Source of the DNA: Roseiarcus sp963824475
GTDB lineage: Bacteria > Pseudomonadota > Alphaproteobacteria > Rhizobiales > Beijerinckiaceae
Assembly (NCBI GenBank): GCA_963824475.1
Contig: CAWGPR010000011.1
Span: 248,001 to 312,000, forward strand
DNA: 64,000 nucleotides
Reading direction: 5' to 3'
A program made the translations under genes and the position numbers. Of the stretch, positions 35,075 to 43,369 are shown in pieces. How positions within the stretch are numbered: the first letter of the stretch is position 1; each line of letters begins with the position of its first letter. The notes under the pieces were generated by a model. It ran no database searches. It was given only the letters and a program-made list of their open reading frames with translations, and was not told where the DNA came from.

Positions 35075-36376
35075 TCAGCTCCGACCCCTCTCGCGACGCG
35101 GGAAGGGCGCGGTTCCCTCCACCTCTCCGCCCCACCAGGTGATGAGCCGCGCGCTGCGCTGGTCGCGCGCGTAGATCCACAACCAGTTGAGCGCGACGCT
35201 CAGCCGGTTGCGGACGCCGATCAAAAAGTAGATGTGGGCGAGGCCCCACAGCCACCACGCGATCGGCCCGCGCAGCTTGATCCACCCGAAGTCGATCACG
35301 GCGCGGCGCTTGCCGATCGTCGCCAGGTCTCCGGCGTGCCTGTAGCGGAACGGCGGCGGCGCAGGCGCGCCCTGAAGGCGGGCCCGAATCACCTCGGCGA
35401 CATAGACGCCCTCCTGCTTGGCGGCCGGCGCGATGCCGGGAACCGGCCGTCCGTCCGGGCGGAGAACAATCGCGGCGTCGCCGATCGCGAAAATCTCTCG
35501 CTGTCCCGGGACCGTGAGGTCGGGTTCAACCTTGAGACGTCCTGCCTTGTCCGCAGGCGCGTCGAGCCACTGCGCGGCCGGCGAGGACTGAACTCCGGCG
35601 GCCCAGATGATCGTCGCCGCAGCGAGCGGCTTGCCGCCGAAGACGACCCCTTCGGCGTTGCATTCCGAGACCGGTTGCCCGAGCACGACCTCGACGCCCA
35701 GCCGCTCCAGCGAACGCTTGGCGTAAGTTGACAGGTCCTCGGCGAAAGCCGGGAGGACGCGCGGACCCGCCTCGATCAAAACGATGTGCGCCTCACGCGT
35801 GTCGATGCGGCGGAACTCGGCGGGCAACGTGGCGCGCGCCAGCTCGGCGATCGTGCCGGCAAGCTCGACGCCTGTCGGACCGGCCCCGACAATGACGAAG
35901 GTCATAAGCGCCGCCCGCTTTCGCTCGTCGGGTTGGCGCTCCGCCTGTTCGAACGCCAGGAGTATGCGGCCGCGAATGGTCGTCGCGTCCTCGAGCGTCT
36001 TCAAGCCCGGCGCGAACGGCTCCCAGGCGTCATGGCCGAAATAGGCGTGCCGCGCGCCGGTCGCCAGCACCAGCGTATCGTAGCGGAGCGTCGAGCCGTC
36101 ATCGAGGCGGAGCTCACGAGCGTGCCTGTCGATGGACTCGACGGAAGCGAGCAGGGTCGTCACATCCAACCGTCGGCGAAAGAGATGCCGGATTGGCCAG
36201 GCGATCTCCGACGGCGCGAGTGACGCCGTCGCCGCCTGATAGAGGAGCGGCTGGAATAAGTGATGATTGCGACGATCGACGACTGTAATGCTGACCGGCG
36301 CTCCGGCGAGGCGGTGAACGGCCTCGAGCCCGCCGAACCCGGCGCCGACGACGACAACATGATGAGCGTTCGTCAT
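35075..36376 (-). CDS. ndh: Type II NADH dehydrogenase (NDH-2)
   Basis: Membrane-associated flavoprotein that passes electrons from NADH to quinone without pumping protons. The 433-residue protein has the FAD motif VVVVGAGFGGLEAV (residues 7-20), LLYQAATASLAPSEIAWPIR, the NADH motif FVIVGAGPTGVELAG (about 160-174), IFAIGDAA for FAD ribityl binding, and AAKQEGVYVA. A hydrophobic C-terminal part (IAWWLWGLAHIYFLIG, LSVALNWLWIYA) fits membrane attachment. Ends in an Arg-rich tail. Single gene, divergent from the small membrane protein at 36559. Confidence 0.9.
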   Translation of the reverse strand: MTNAHHVVVVGAGFGGLEAVHRLAGAPVSITVVDRRNHHLFQPLLYQAATASLAPSEIAWPIRHLFRRRLDVTTLLASVESIDRHARELRLDDGSTLRYDTLVLATGARHAYFGHDAWEPFAPGLKTLEDATTIRGRILLAFEQAERQPDERKRAALMTFVIVGAGPTGVELAGTIAELARATLPAEFRRIDTREAHIVLIEAGPRVLPAFAEDLSTYAKRSLERLGVEVVLGQPVSECNAEGVVFGGKPLAAATIIWAAGVQSSPAAQWLDAPADKAGRLKVEPDLTVPGQREIFAIGDAAIVLRPDGRPVPGIAPAAKQEGVYVAEVIRARLQGAPAPPPFRYRHAGDLATIGKRRAVIDFGWIKLRGPIAWWLWGLAHIYFLIGVRNRLSVALNWLWIYARDQRSARLITWWGGEVEGTAPFPRRERGRS

Positions 36377-36558
36377 TTCATTCGCCCGAGGTCAGCAACT
36401 GTGCCGGCATGATCGGCGCGCAAGATGGCGCGGGCGGGGCCGAGGATGAGGAACGCGGCCAACGCCGCGCCGCAGACGCCGAAATTGGGTCGTGTACTTC
36501 TGCCTCAGCGGAGAGAGGCGCGCTTGGCGGAAGCGCGGTGCTGGGGTACACCGGACGC

Positions 36559-36780
36559 ATGATCAAACCTGTGCCACTCATCGCCGGGCTTCTCGGGGTT
36601 GTGTCCCTTGCGCTTGCCGCCGTGTATTGGCTGGTTCCCGCCGGCAGCCTTCCCGCGTTTATGCCGGGCTTCGAGGCGGGGGTGAATACTGTCCACGTCA
36701 GGCACGCGCTGGGCTCGCTCATCGTGGCGCTTGTCCTGTTCGCCGTCGCTTGGTTCTCGGGCCGGCCGCAACGTCAGTAA
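36559..36780 (+). CDS. Conserved small two-helix membrane protein (73 aa)
   Basis: Starts MIKPVPLIAGLLGVVSLALA with a first hydrophobic helix, a short loop (PAGSLPAFMPGFEAGVNTVH), and a second helix (ALGSLIVALVLFAVAWF). I recognise the MIKPVPLIAGLLG...FMPGFE pattern as a widespread short proteobacterial membrane protein without a known role. The frame is open further upstream, but ATG 36559 gives the conserved start. An 9-bp-stem hairpin (CCCCTTTCC / GGAAAGGGG, 36789-36829) follows. Confidence 0.75.
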   Translation: MIKPVPLIAGLLGVVSLALAAVYWLVPAGSLPAFMPGFEAGVNTVHVRHALGSLIVALVLFAVAWFSGRPQRQ

Positions 36781-36852
36781 CGGAACTACCCCTTTCCCTC
36801 CCCAGACAAGCTCGGGACGAGGAAAGGGGTTGCAACCACAGCGGATAGTTTC

Positions 36853-37929
36853 ATGCGGCGCTATCGGATTGCGGTCATCCCTGGCGACGGGATCGGCAAG
36901 GAGGTCATTCCCGCCGGCCTCGAAGTCTTGAAGGCGGTCGCGGAGCGCGAGGGTGGGATCGAATGGAGCTTCGATCAGTTCGATTGGGGCTCGGACTATT
37001 TCCGCGCAACCGGCCTGATGATGCCGGACGACGGCCGCGAGCAAATCAAGGGCCATGACGCGATCTATTTCGGCGCCGTCGGCTCCCCCGACGTGCCCGA
37101 TCATATCAGCCTCTGGGGCTTGAGGCTCGCGATCTGCCAGCCGTTCGACCAATACGCCAACGTCCGTCCGGCTCGGGTGCTGCCGGGGATTGTCAGCCCG
37201 TTGCGGCACGTGAGCGGTCCGGAGCTCGACTGGGTGATCGTGCGCGAGAATTCGGAGGGCGAATATGCAGGGGTCGGCGGACGCGTGCATCAGGGCTTGC
37301 CGATAGAGGTCGCAACCGACGTCTCGGTCATGACCCGCGCCGGCGTCGAACGCATCTTCCGCTTCGCCTTCGCGCTCGCCCGCTCGCGCCCGCGCAAGTT
37401 GCTGACCGTCGTCACCAAGTCGAACGCGCAGCGGCACGCCATGGTGATGTGGGACGAGATCGGCGCCGAGGTCGCGCGTGCGTTTCCCGAAGTGACCTCA
37501 GACAAGATGCTGGTCGATGCGATGACCATGCGGATGACGATCAAGCCTGAGAGCCTGGACACGATCGTCGCCTCGAACCTGCACGCCGACATTCTGTCCG
37601 ATCTGGCGGCGGCGCTTGCCGGCTCGCTCGGCATCGCGCCGACCGCCAATCTCAATCCGGAACGCCGCTTTCCCTCGATGTTCGAGCCAATCCACGGTTC
37701 CGCGTTCGATATCGCCGGCAAGGGGATCGCCAATCCGATCGGCTCGTTCTGGACCGGGGCAATGATGCTCGAACACCTCGGCGAAAAAGTCGCGGCGGAT
37801 CGGCTGATGCGGGCGATTGAGCGCGTCACCGCCAACCCGTCACTGCACCCGCCTGATCTCGGCGGCAAGGCGACCACGCGCGCGGTGACCGACGCGACGA
37901 TCGCGGCGATTCAAGGCGAGAACGTTTAG
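36853..37929 (+). CDS. ttuC: Tartrate / D-malate dehydrogenase (isocitrate/isopropylmalate dehydrogenase family)
   Basis: Oxidative decarboxylase for tartrate or D-malate, NAD- and metal-dependent. The 358 residues show the family motifs: VIPGDGIGKEV at the start, LRLAICQPFDQYANVRPAR (substrate-binding arginines), VIVRENSEGEYAG, a TKSNAQRH segment with the catalytic Lys, and SDLAAALAGSLGIAPTANLN with the metal-binding Asp residues; HGSAFDIAGKGIANP binds the cofactor. The RENSEGEY motif and the ICQPFDQYANVRP arrangement favour tartrate/D-malate over isopropylmalate. Next comes the YeiH-like exporter in the same direction after about 90 bases. A fragment of its 5' end is duplicated at 34936. 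Confidence 0.88.
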   Translation: MRRYRIAVIPGDGIGKEVIPAGLEVLKAVAEREGGIEWSFDQFDWGSDYFRATGLMMPDDGREQIKGHDAIYFGAVGSPDVPDHISLWGLRLAICQPFDQYANVRPARVLPGIVSPLRHVSGPELDWVIVRENSEGEYAGVGGRVHQGLPIEVATDVSVMTRAGVERIFRFAFALARSRPRKLLTVVTKSNAQRHAMVMWDEIGAEVARAFPEVTSDKMLVDAMTMRMTIKPESLDTIVASNLHADILSDLAAALAGSLGIAPTANLNPERRFPSMFEPIHGSAFDIAGKGIANPIGSFWTGAMMLEHLGEKVAADRLMRAIERVTANPSLHPPDLGGKATTRAVTDATIAAIQGENV

Positions 37930-38019
37930 ACTTAGGGAAGGGAGAAAGACCGTCGCGCAGGTCTCAGTGTAGACAAGCGCGGCTGGTCCTCATGAGTTCA
38001 CGAAGCGGAGCCCGACATT

Positions 38020-39111
38020 TTGAACCGAGCGACACTGCCTGACATCGGCTTTGAATCCTACGACAGCATGGAAGGCCTCATCGCCATCGATAGGGGCGCG
38101 CCACCGGCGCGTTTCGCCGGTTGGCCGGGGGCGAAGCTCATTCATGCGGTCTATCCCGGCGTGCTGGTCGCCGGCACGATCGCCTTGGCCTCGACGTGGC
38201 TCGCGCAGCATTACACCGCGCCTGTGATGCTGTTCGCGCTTCTGTTCGGGATGGCGTTCCACTTCCTGCATGAGGAAGGCCGCTGCGTCGCCGGCATCGA
38301 GTTTGCGTCCCGGTCGTTGCTGCGGCTCGGCGTCGGCTTGCTTGGCGTGCGCATCACCCTTGGCCAGATCGCGTCCCTGGGCCCGTGGCCTGTCGCGACG
38401 GTAATCGTCGGCGTCACGACGACAATCCTGTTCGGCTTCCTGTTGGCGCGCCGGCTCGGCCTGTCGTCGATATTCGGCGTCCTTTCCGGCGGCGCGGTTG
38501 CAATCTGCGGCGCCTCGGCGGCGTTGGCCATCGCCTCTGTCCTGCCACGCAGCGACACCCGCGAGCGCGACACCATCCTCACGGTGGTCAGCGTGACCGC
38601 GCTCTCGACCCTGGCGATGATCCTCTACCCGGTCTTTGCGGCCTCGATCGGCCTCGACCACAGACAAGCCGGCGTTTTCATCGGCGGCACGATCCATGAC
38701 GTCGCGCAAGTCGTCGGCGCCGGATACACGATTTCGAACGAAACCGGCGACATCGCGACTTATGTCAAGCTATTGCGAGTGGCGATGCTGCTGCCGGCCG
38801 TGTTCGCGATCTCGTTTCTTTATGCGCGGAGCGGCGGCCACGGCGAGGGCGCGCGGGCGACGCTGCCCATGTTTCTGGTCGGTTTCGCTGTCCTCGTCGT
38901 GATCAATTCTATAGGCCTCTTGCCGAAGATCGCGATCGACCTCGCCAACGACGTTTCGCGGTGGTGTCTGGTGGCGGCGATTGCGGCGCTGGGCATGAAA
39001 ACTTCGTTCAAAGCGCTGTTTGCGGTCGGCTGGCGGCCGGTGGGGCTCATGGTTGCGGAAACGCTATGGATCGCCGCCTTGGTCTTGTTTTCGGTCAGAA
39101 TGATTATCTGA
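38020..39111 (+). CDS. YeiH-family putative sulfate exporter
   Basis: Polytopic inner-membrane protein of up to 363 residues with about ten helices. Family marks: LLFGMAFHFLHEEGRCVAG, LRLGVGLLGVRITLGQI, the FGVLSGGAVAICGASAALA core, and GTIHDVAQVVGAGY, with MKTSFKALFAVGWRP near the end. Members are called putative sulfate exporters; evidence for the substrate is thin. The start is uncertain: TTG 38020 gives a polar 30-residue leader, while ATG 38068 (MEGLIAIDRG) starts nearer the first helix. Confidence 0.85.
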   Translation: MNRATLPDIGFESYDSMEGLIAIDRGAPPARFAGWPGAKLIHAVYPGVLVAGTIALASTWLAQHYTAPVMLFALLFGMAFHFLHEEGRCVAGIEFASRSLLRLGVGLLGVRITLGQIASLGPWPVATVIVGVTTTILFGFLLARRLGLSSIFGVLSGGAVAICGASAALAIASVLPRSDTRERDTILTVVSVTALSTLAMILYPVFAASIGLDHRQAGVFIGGTIHDVAQVVGAGYTISNETGDIATYVKLLRVAMLLPAVFAISFLYARSGGHGEGARATLPMFLVGFAVLVVINSIGLLPKIAIDLANDVSRWCLVAAIAALGMKTSFKALFAVGWRPVGLMVAETLWIAALVLFSVRMII

Positions 39112-39132
39112 GCGATTGCGGCGAGCCGTCCC

Positions 39133-39531
39133 TCACGGCGCCTTGACACAGCTTTCGACCGAAAAGACGCATTCCCGACCCAGCGGCAGCCCGCTGCCGT
39201 CGACCGCAGTGTAGCCGACCTGGCTGACCCGGGCGTTCGTCATGACCAAAACGACATCGCAGCTTCCAGGGGGCGTGAACGGAAGCAGATTTGTGTTGAG
39301 GCCGATCGCCCATTGCGGACCGTAGCCGCGCATTTGCCCGCCGACATAAGTCCAGATCTCGGTCGCCTGGCCGGATGAAACGCGTTGGGCCGGCTTACCG
39401 AAGCAAGCGAGAATGTCGCGCTTCGAAAGGCCGATCATCGATTGTTGCGCGACCTGGTCCACTTCGAGCTGCTGGCAACCGCTGAGCCCCAGCACAACGA
39501 TAAGGCCAACCGCCGCGACCGATTTCCTCAA
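39133..39531 (-). CDS. Lipoprotein of unknown function (132 aa)
   Basis: Starts at a TTG (39529-39531) with GGGAG about 7 bases upstream; this puts the signal peptide LRKSVAAVGLIVVLGLSGC right at the start, with lipobox LSGC. The mature protein includes MIGLSKRDILACFGKPAQRV (a SmpA/BamE-like short helix-turn element: small lipoproteins with GLSK..ILACFGxP recur in alphaproteobacteria), TEIWTYVGGQ and four further cysteines (CDVVLVM, ECVFSVESC). The frame is open far upstream, through the rsmD region, but that part is Arg-rich shadow. Envelope role likely; function unknown. Confidence 0.7.
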   Translation of the reverse strand: MRKSVAAVGLIVVLGLSGCQQLEVDQVAQQSMIGLSKRDILACFGKPAQRVSSGQATEIWTYVGGQMRGYGPQWAIGLNTNLLPFTPPGSCDVVLVMTNARVSQVGYTAVDGSGLPLGRECVFSVESCVKAP

Positions 39532-39620
39532 CTGTTGCTCCCGGAGTTCGCGACGCGGTCGGTTCGGCCGACGTTGGCCCAACCGGGCCGGTTTGACAAT
39601 GCGACCGCCTGAAACCGCCC

Positions 39621-40175
39621 CTAGTCCCGCCGGAAGATGCTGATCTTTGTATCGCCGTAAACCCGTTCGTCGATATGGGCGAGGCCAATCGGCGCGGCGA
39701 TGTCCACCTTGGCGTCCTCCTCGACGACGCAGAGCGCGTTCGGCTCGAGCCAACCGCCAGCGATAAGCGAGGTAAGCGCCGGTCCGGCAAGACCTTGGCC
39801 ATAAGGCGGATCGAGGAAGGCGAGCGCAAACGGCCCCCCGGCGGGGGCGGAGCCGAGTTTGGTCGCGTCGGCGCGCCAGATGCGCGTCACCCCGCCGAGC
39901 GCTAGCGCCTCGACATTGGCGCGCAGAAGCGCGCGAGCCTCCGCCCCGTTGTCGACGAACAGCGCAAAGCGCGCGCCGTGCGAAAGAGCCTCGAACGCCA
40001 GCGCCCCCGTTCCGGCGAACAGGTCGACCACGCGCGCGCCCTCGATCTGGCCGGGGAATCGGTGTTCGAGAATGTCGAAGATCGACTCGCGCAGGCGCTC
40101 CGAGGTCGGGCGGATGGCGCGCGACGACGGCGTCGACAGCACACGGCCCTTGAGGCGGCCGCCGACAATGCGCAT
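39621..40175 (-). CDS. rsmD: 16S rRNA (guanine966-N2)-methyltransferase
   Basis: Methylates G966 of 16S rRNA in the small subunit. The 184 residues begin with MRIVGGRLKGRVLSTP then IRPTSERLRESIFDIL, unmistakable for RsmD; motif I is VVDLFAGTGALAFEALSHGA (SAM binding) and the catalytic motif IV is DPPY at residues 122-125. It is usually next to coaD or a pseudouridine synthase in alphaproteobacteria, and here the 23S pseudouridine synthase rluB is close by in the same direction, with the DUF4396 gene between. Confidence 0.94.
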   Translation of the reverse strand: MRIVGGRLKGRVLSTPSSRAIRPTSERLRESIFDILEHRFPGQIEGARVVDLFAGTGALAFEALSHGARFALFVDNGAEARALLRANVEALALGGVTRIWRADATKLGSAPAGGPFALAFLDPPYGQGLAGPALTSLIAGGWLEPNALCVVEEDAKVDIAAPIGLAHIDERVYGDTKISIFRRD

Positions 40176-40178
40176 GAG

Positions 40179-41006
40179 CTAGGCTGCGAAAGCGAGAGCG
40201 AGCCCGGCCGCGAGGGCGACGAACGACAGAACGGTCATGGCCGGGACCGAGGGCGAAGGCTTATCCCCTCTAGGCATCGCCAAGCCACCCATCTCGCCGC
40301 CACCCATCGCCGTTCCGTCGCCGCCCATCGGCATCGCCATCCCGGCGGTCTGCTTCTTTGGACGGACGGTCATCATGCCGTGCTTGAGATGATTGGCGAC
40401 GAGCCACCAGTTCATCGGATAAGCGATGACGAAGCCGACGAGCAGCGCCATCGACATCACGAACCAGAATCGAGCATGCGCCGGATCGCCGGCCAGGTCT
40501 ACACGCCGGCGGAGCGTCATGGCGGTCGGGACCATCCCGGCCATCAGAAGATTCATCGACAGAAGCTCCGGGATGAAGGTGCGCTTGAGCGCCACGGCGT
40601 AAGAGCCCCCCGCAGCGTCGCGCATGAAGAGCGCCTGGAAGATCGTCCAGCCGAAGCCGAAGCCGAGAACGTATTCGAGCGCGACCTCCTTAAGCCCAGT
40701 CAGGCCCAGCAGGCTCGACAGGACTGCGCCGACCAGAATGCCGACGCCGTCGCCGGCCACGCAATGCATGGTCGAACCGAGCGTCTGGCGCCAGCGCGCC
40801 GCGGTATACTGTTCGTGCGTTCCAGCCAGCGGCTCGCGGCAGCCCAGGACATAAAGGAAAGCGCCGACGACCCCGGTATAGGCGGTGAGCAGCACGAACC
40901 CCCATTTCAGCACCGGCGACTCTGGCGTGTTGCGGATGTCGATCGCGACGAAGGCGACCGACAGCGCCGCAAGGACGAACCACAGCAGGATCACGCCATC
41001 GAGCAT
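40179..41006 (-). CDS. DUF4396 membrane protein with Met/His-rich tail
   Basis: A 275-residue protein with about seven hydrophobic segments (ILLWFVLAALSVAFVAIDIR, LLTAYTGVVGAFLYVLGC, VLGFGFGWTIFQALFM, LLSMNLLMAGMVPTAMTL, FVMSMALLVGFVIAYPMNWW and a C-terminal helix). Between the last helices is a Met/Gly-rich stretch with His (HLKHGMMTVRP, GMAMPMGGDGTAMGGGEMGG) that could bind copper or silver; this is inference from composition. ATG 41006 has GAGGAG upstream; the longer frame runs into rluB. Three bases separate it from rsmD, so they are likely co-transcribed. Confidence 0.7.
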   Translation of the reverse strand: MLDGVILLWFVLAALSVAFVAIDIRNTPESPVLKWGFVLLTAYTGVVGAFLYVLGCREPLAGTHEQYTAARWRQTLGSTMHCVAGDGVGILVGAVLSSLLGLTGLKEVALEYVLGFGFGWTIFQALFMRDAAGGSYAVALKRTFIPELLSMNLLMAGMVPTAMTLRRRVDLAGDPAHARFWFVMSMALLVGFVIAYPMNWWLVANHLKHGMMTVRPKKQTAGMAMPMGGDGTAMGGGEMGGLAMPRGDKPSPSVPAMTVLSFVALAAGLALAFAA

Positions 41007-41062
41007 GCGGATCTCCTCGGGCGGGGGCAGGGACGATGAGCGCGACCGCGCTGTCTCCCGCC

Positions 41063-42655
41063 TCACGATTTTCGTGGCGGCCGGCGCGGGCCCCGGCCCG
41101 ACGGTGGGCCTTTGCGGCCGGGACCGGCCCGCGACGGCTTCGCCCTTCCGCCACGACCTTCCCCGGTGCGTTCATCCGGGCGGCCAACGCTGCGGCTCCG
41201 GGGTGAGCCGTTGCGCGGCGCGGGCCCGCCTCCGCGCGACTTGAAGTCCGAGCGCGGACCACGCTCCGAGCGCCGGTCTCCCTCGCGGCGCGCCGCGTCG
41301 CGCGGCCCGGAACGCTCGCCCTTCCGGCCCTCGGGCTTGCGGCCCTTCGGCTGTCCGTCTCGCTCGCCGCTTGGCTTGAACGCGCCGCGCGGCGCCGTTC
41401 CGCTGCGATGGGGCGGCGGCCCGATGCGCTCGCGGCCCTTGCCGTCCCGCGCGGCCTTCGACTTGAATGGGGTTGGCCGGTGGCCGCGCTCTGGCGGCTC
41501 ACGGCCGGGCAGCCCCAACGTGGCGCTGTGGTCGCGGGAACGACGCTCGACCGCGACGGTCCGTCCCTTGCGGTCGTGTGTCGCGCTGCGCTCGACGCGC
41601 TTGCGCGGCGCCTTGGCGCTGGCAGCGTCGGCGGCGATTTCGGCGCGCAGCGCCGAGACATGTTTGCGCCGGCGCTCCGGCGTGGACGGCTTCAGAGGCG
41701 CGCGGCGCGGCGCCTCGTCCTGTTGGAACCGACTCTTGCGCCCGCTCGCTCTGCGATCCGACTGGTCTTCGCCCGCTCGTTTGGACAGGGGGTTCTCGCG
41801 GCCGCCGCGCTCGGCTCGCGGCCGCTCGCTCTGCTTCCGTTCGGGCGGGGGCTCGTCGTGGACAATCAGCGGCGCGTCGAAATTCGCGTTCGCTTGCCTG
41901 GCGAGCTTCGCGCCCAGTTGATCACGCAGCACGCGCGTGCGCACTTCCATGATTTCGCCCTCCGCAAGATCGCCGAGTTCGAACGGGCCGAAGGAAACGC
42001 GGATCAGGCGGTTGACCGCGAGACCCAGGTGTTCGAGGATCTTCTTGATCTCGCGGTTTTTTCCCTCCCTGAGGCCCAAGGTGAGCCAGGCGTTCGAGCC
42101 CTGCTCGCGGTCGAGCTTGGCCTCGACGCCAAGGTAGTCGACGCCGTCGATGGCGACGCCCCCGCTCAAACGATCAAGCGCCCCCTGATCGACGGTTCCA
42201 TGCGCGCGCACACGATAGCGGCGCAGCCAGCCGGTCGACGGCAATTCCAGTACTCGCGCCAGCCCGCCATCGTTGGTGAGCAGCAGCAGCCCTTCGGTGT
42301 TGATGTCGAGCCGGCCGACCGCGATGAGGCGCGGCAGGTCGGGCGGGAGCCCGGCGAACACCGTCGGCCGCCCCTCCGGATCGCGCGCGGTGGTCACGAG
42401 CCCCCGGGATTTATGGAACAGAAAGAGCCGCGTGCGCTCGGGCGCGGCGAGCGGCTTGCCGTCGACGCGGACGTCGTCGGCTTCGCTCACATTGAACGCC
42501 GGGCTCATGAGCACCTTGCCATTGACGGTGACGCGCCCCTCGGCGATCCAGGCCTCGGCGTCGCGGCGCGAGCAAACACCCGCTCGCGCGATCACTTTCG
42601 CGATGCGTTGGCCCGCGCGGATCTCCGAGGCTCCAGCTTGTGTTTGATCGCTCAT
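41063..42655 (-). CDS. rluB: 23S rRNA pseudouridine synthase (RluB/RsuA family) with long basic tail
   Basis: The first ~240 residues are a complete enzyme: an S4 RNA-binding domain (RIAKVIARAGVCSRRDAEAW) and the RsuA-type catalytic domain with GRLDINTEGLLLLT (catalytic Asp117), WLRRYRVRAHG and GLREGKNREIKKILEHLGL. The remaining ~290 residues are low-complexity and very rich in Arg, Gly, Pro, Lys and Ser (for example RGGRAKPSRAGPGRKGPPSG), predicted disordered and strongly basic. Such tails occur in alphaproteobacterial homologues and probably bind RNA or ribosomes. Divergent from tadA, 150 bases away, as is common in this group. Confidence 0.92.
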   Translation of the reverse strand: MSDQTQAGASEIRAGQRIAKVIARAGVCSRRDAEAWIAEGRVTVNGKVLMSPAFNVSEADDVRVDGKPLAAPERTRLFLFHKSRGLVTTARDPEGRPTVFAGLPPDLPRLIAVGRLDINTEGLLLLTNDGGLARVLELPSTGWLRRYRVRAHGTVDQGALDRLSGGVAIDGVDYLGVEAKLDREQGSNAWLTLGLREGKNREIKKILEHLGLAVNRLIRVSFGPFELGDLAEGEIMEVRTRVLRDQLGAKLARQANANFDAPLIVHDEPPPERKQSERPRAERGGRENPLSKRAGEDQSDRRASGRKSRFQQDEAPRRAPLKPSTPERRRKHVSALRAEIAADAASAKAPRKRVERSATHDRKGRTVAVERRSRDHSATLGLPGREPPERGHRPTPFKSKAARDGKGRERIGPPPHRSGTAPRGAFKPSGERDGQPKGRKPEGRKGERSGPRDAARREGDRRSERGPRSDFKSRGGGPAPRNGSPRSRSVGRPDERTGEGRGGRAKPSRAGPGRKGPPSGRGPRRPPRKS

Positions 42656-42807
42656 GGCTCACTTCGTTCCGGCCCCGTCCGCTTCCGTGTTGCCGCGCGC
42701 GGCCGCTTGTCCTAAGCCCGAACGCAGCGGGCCGCCAAACGAAAAAACGCTTAGGCGAACAGCCAAAAGGGCAGGGGTTGCACGGGAAGCGCGATTTGGC
42801 CGAAGAG

Positions 42808-43254
42808 ATGAAGAGCGTCGATCCGATGAGTCTCGCCTTCGCCGAGGCGCGTTCGGCCGAACTCCGCGGCGAAGCGCCAATCGGCGCCGCGCTTGTTCGC
42901 GAAGGCGCCGTTATCGCCAGCGCCGGTAACCGCACCCGCGAACTCGCCGATCCAACTGCGCACGCGGAAATGCTGGTCATCCGCGCGGCCGCGGCCAGAC
43001 TTGGCGCCGAACGCCTGGTCGGCTGCGATCTTTATGTGACGCTTGAGCCATGCGCGATGTGCGCCGGCGCGATCTCCTTGGCCCGCCTGCGCCGGCTCTA
43101 CTATGGCGCCCCGGACCCCAAGGGCGGCGCTGTCGACAACGGCCCGCGCTTCTTCCGCCAGCCCACGTGTCATCACGCGCCGGAGGTCTACGGGGGCTTA
43201 CGCGAGAGCGAGGCGGCGGCGATGCTGAGAGCGTTTTTCGCCGCGAGACGGTGA
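42808..43254 (+). CDS. tadA: tRNA-specific adenosine deaminase
   Basis: Converts A34 to inosine in tRNA-Arg(ACG). The zinc site is His52 in TAHAEM (with catalytic Glu54) and Cys82/Cys85 in LEPCAMCAG; GRFFRQP-type residues (DNGPRFFRQPTCHHAPEVYGG) follow. The 148-residue length from ATG 42808 is typical; an ATG at 42826 is also possible, and the frame is open to 42640. It is divergent from rluB. A CCCTCTCCC hairpin lies just behind the stop. Confidence 0.92.
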   Translation: MKSVDPMSLAFAEARSAELRGEAPIGAALVREGAVIASAGNRTRELADPTAHAEMLVIRAAAARLGAERLVGCDLYVTLEPCAMCAGAISLARLRRLYYGAPDPKGGAVDNGPRFFRQPTCHHAPEVYGGLRESEAAAMLRAFFAARR

Positions 43255-43262
43255 ACGCGGGC

Positions 43263-43283
43263 CCCTCTCCCGCTGGGAGAGGG
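43263..43283. repeat. CCCTCTCCC hairpin repeat, copy 2
   Basis: CCCTCTCCC (43263-43271), loop GCT, GGGAGAGGG (43275-43283), then TTGGGGGTGAGGG. Same unit as 33509-33531 in reverse; it may also end tadA transcription. Confidence 0.6.
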
Positions 43284-43369
43284 TTGGGGGTGAGGGTCGG
43301 TTGCCAAGACCTCGACCGGCGTGAGAGCATTGCCCTAAAGCGATGTTTGCGTGCTTTAAGGGAGGATCG

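Noticed and set aside
42640..42807. Longer N-terminus for tadA
   Set aside because: It would run back to the rluB start region and adds a basic stretch not found in TadA.
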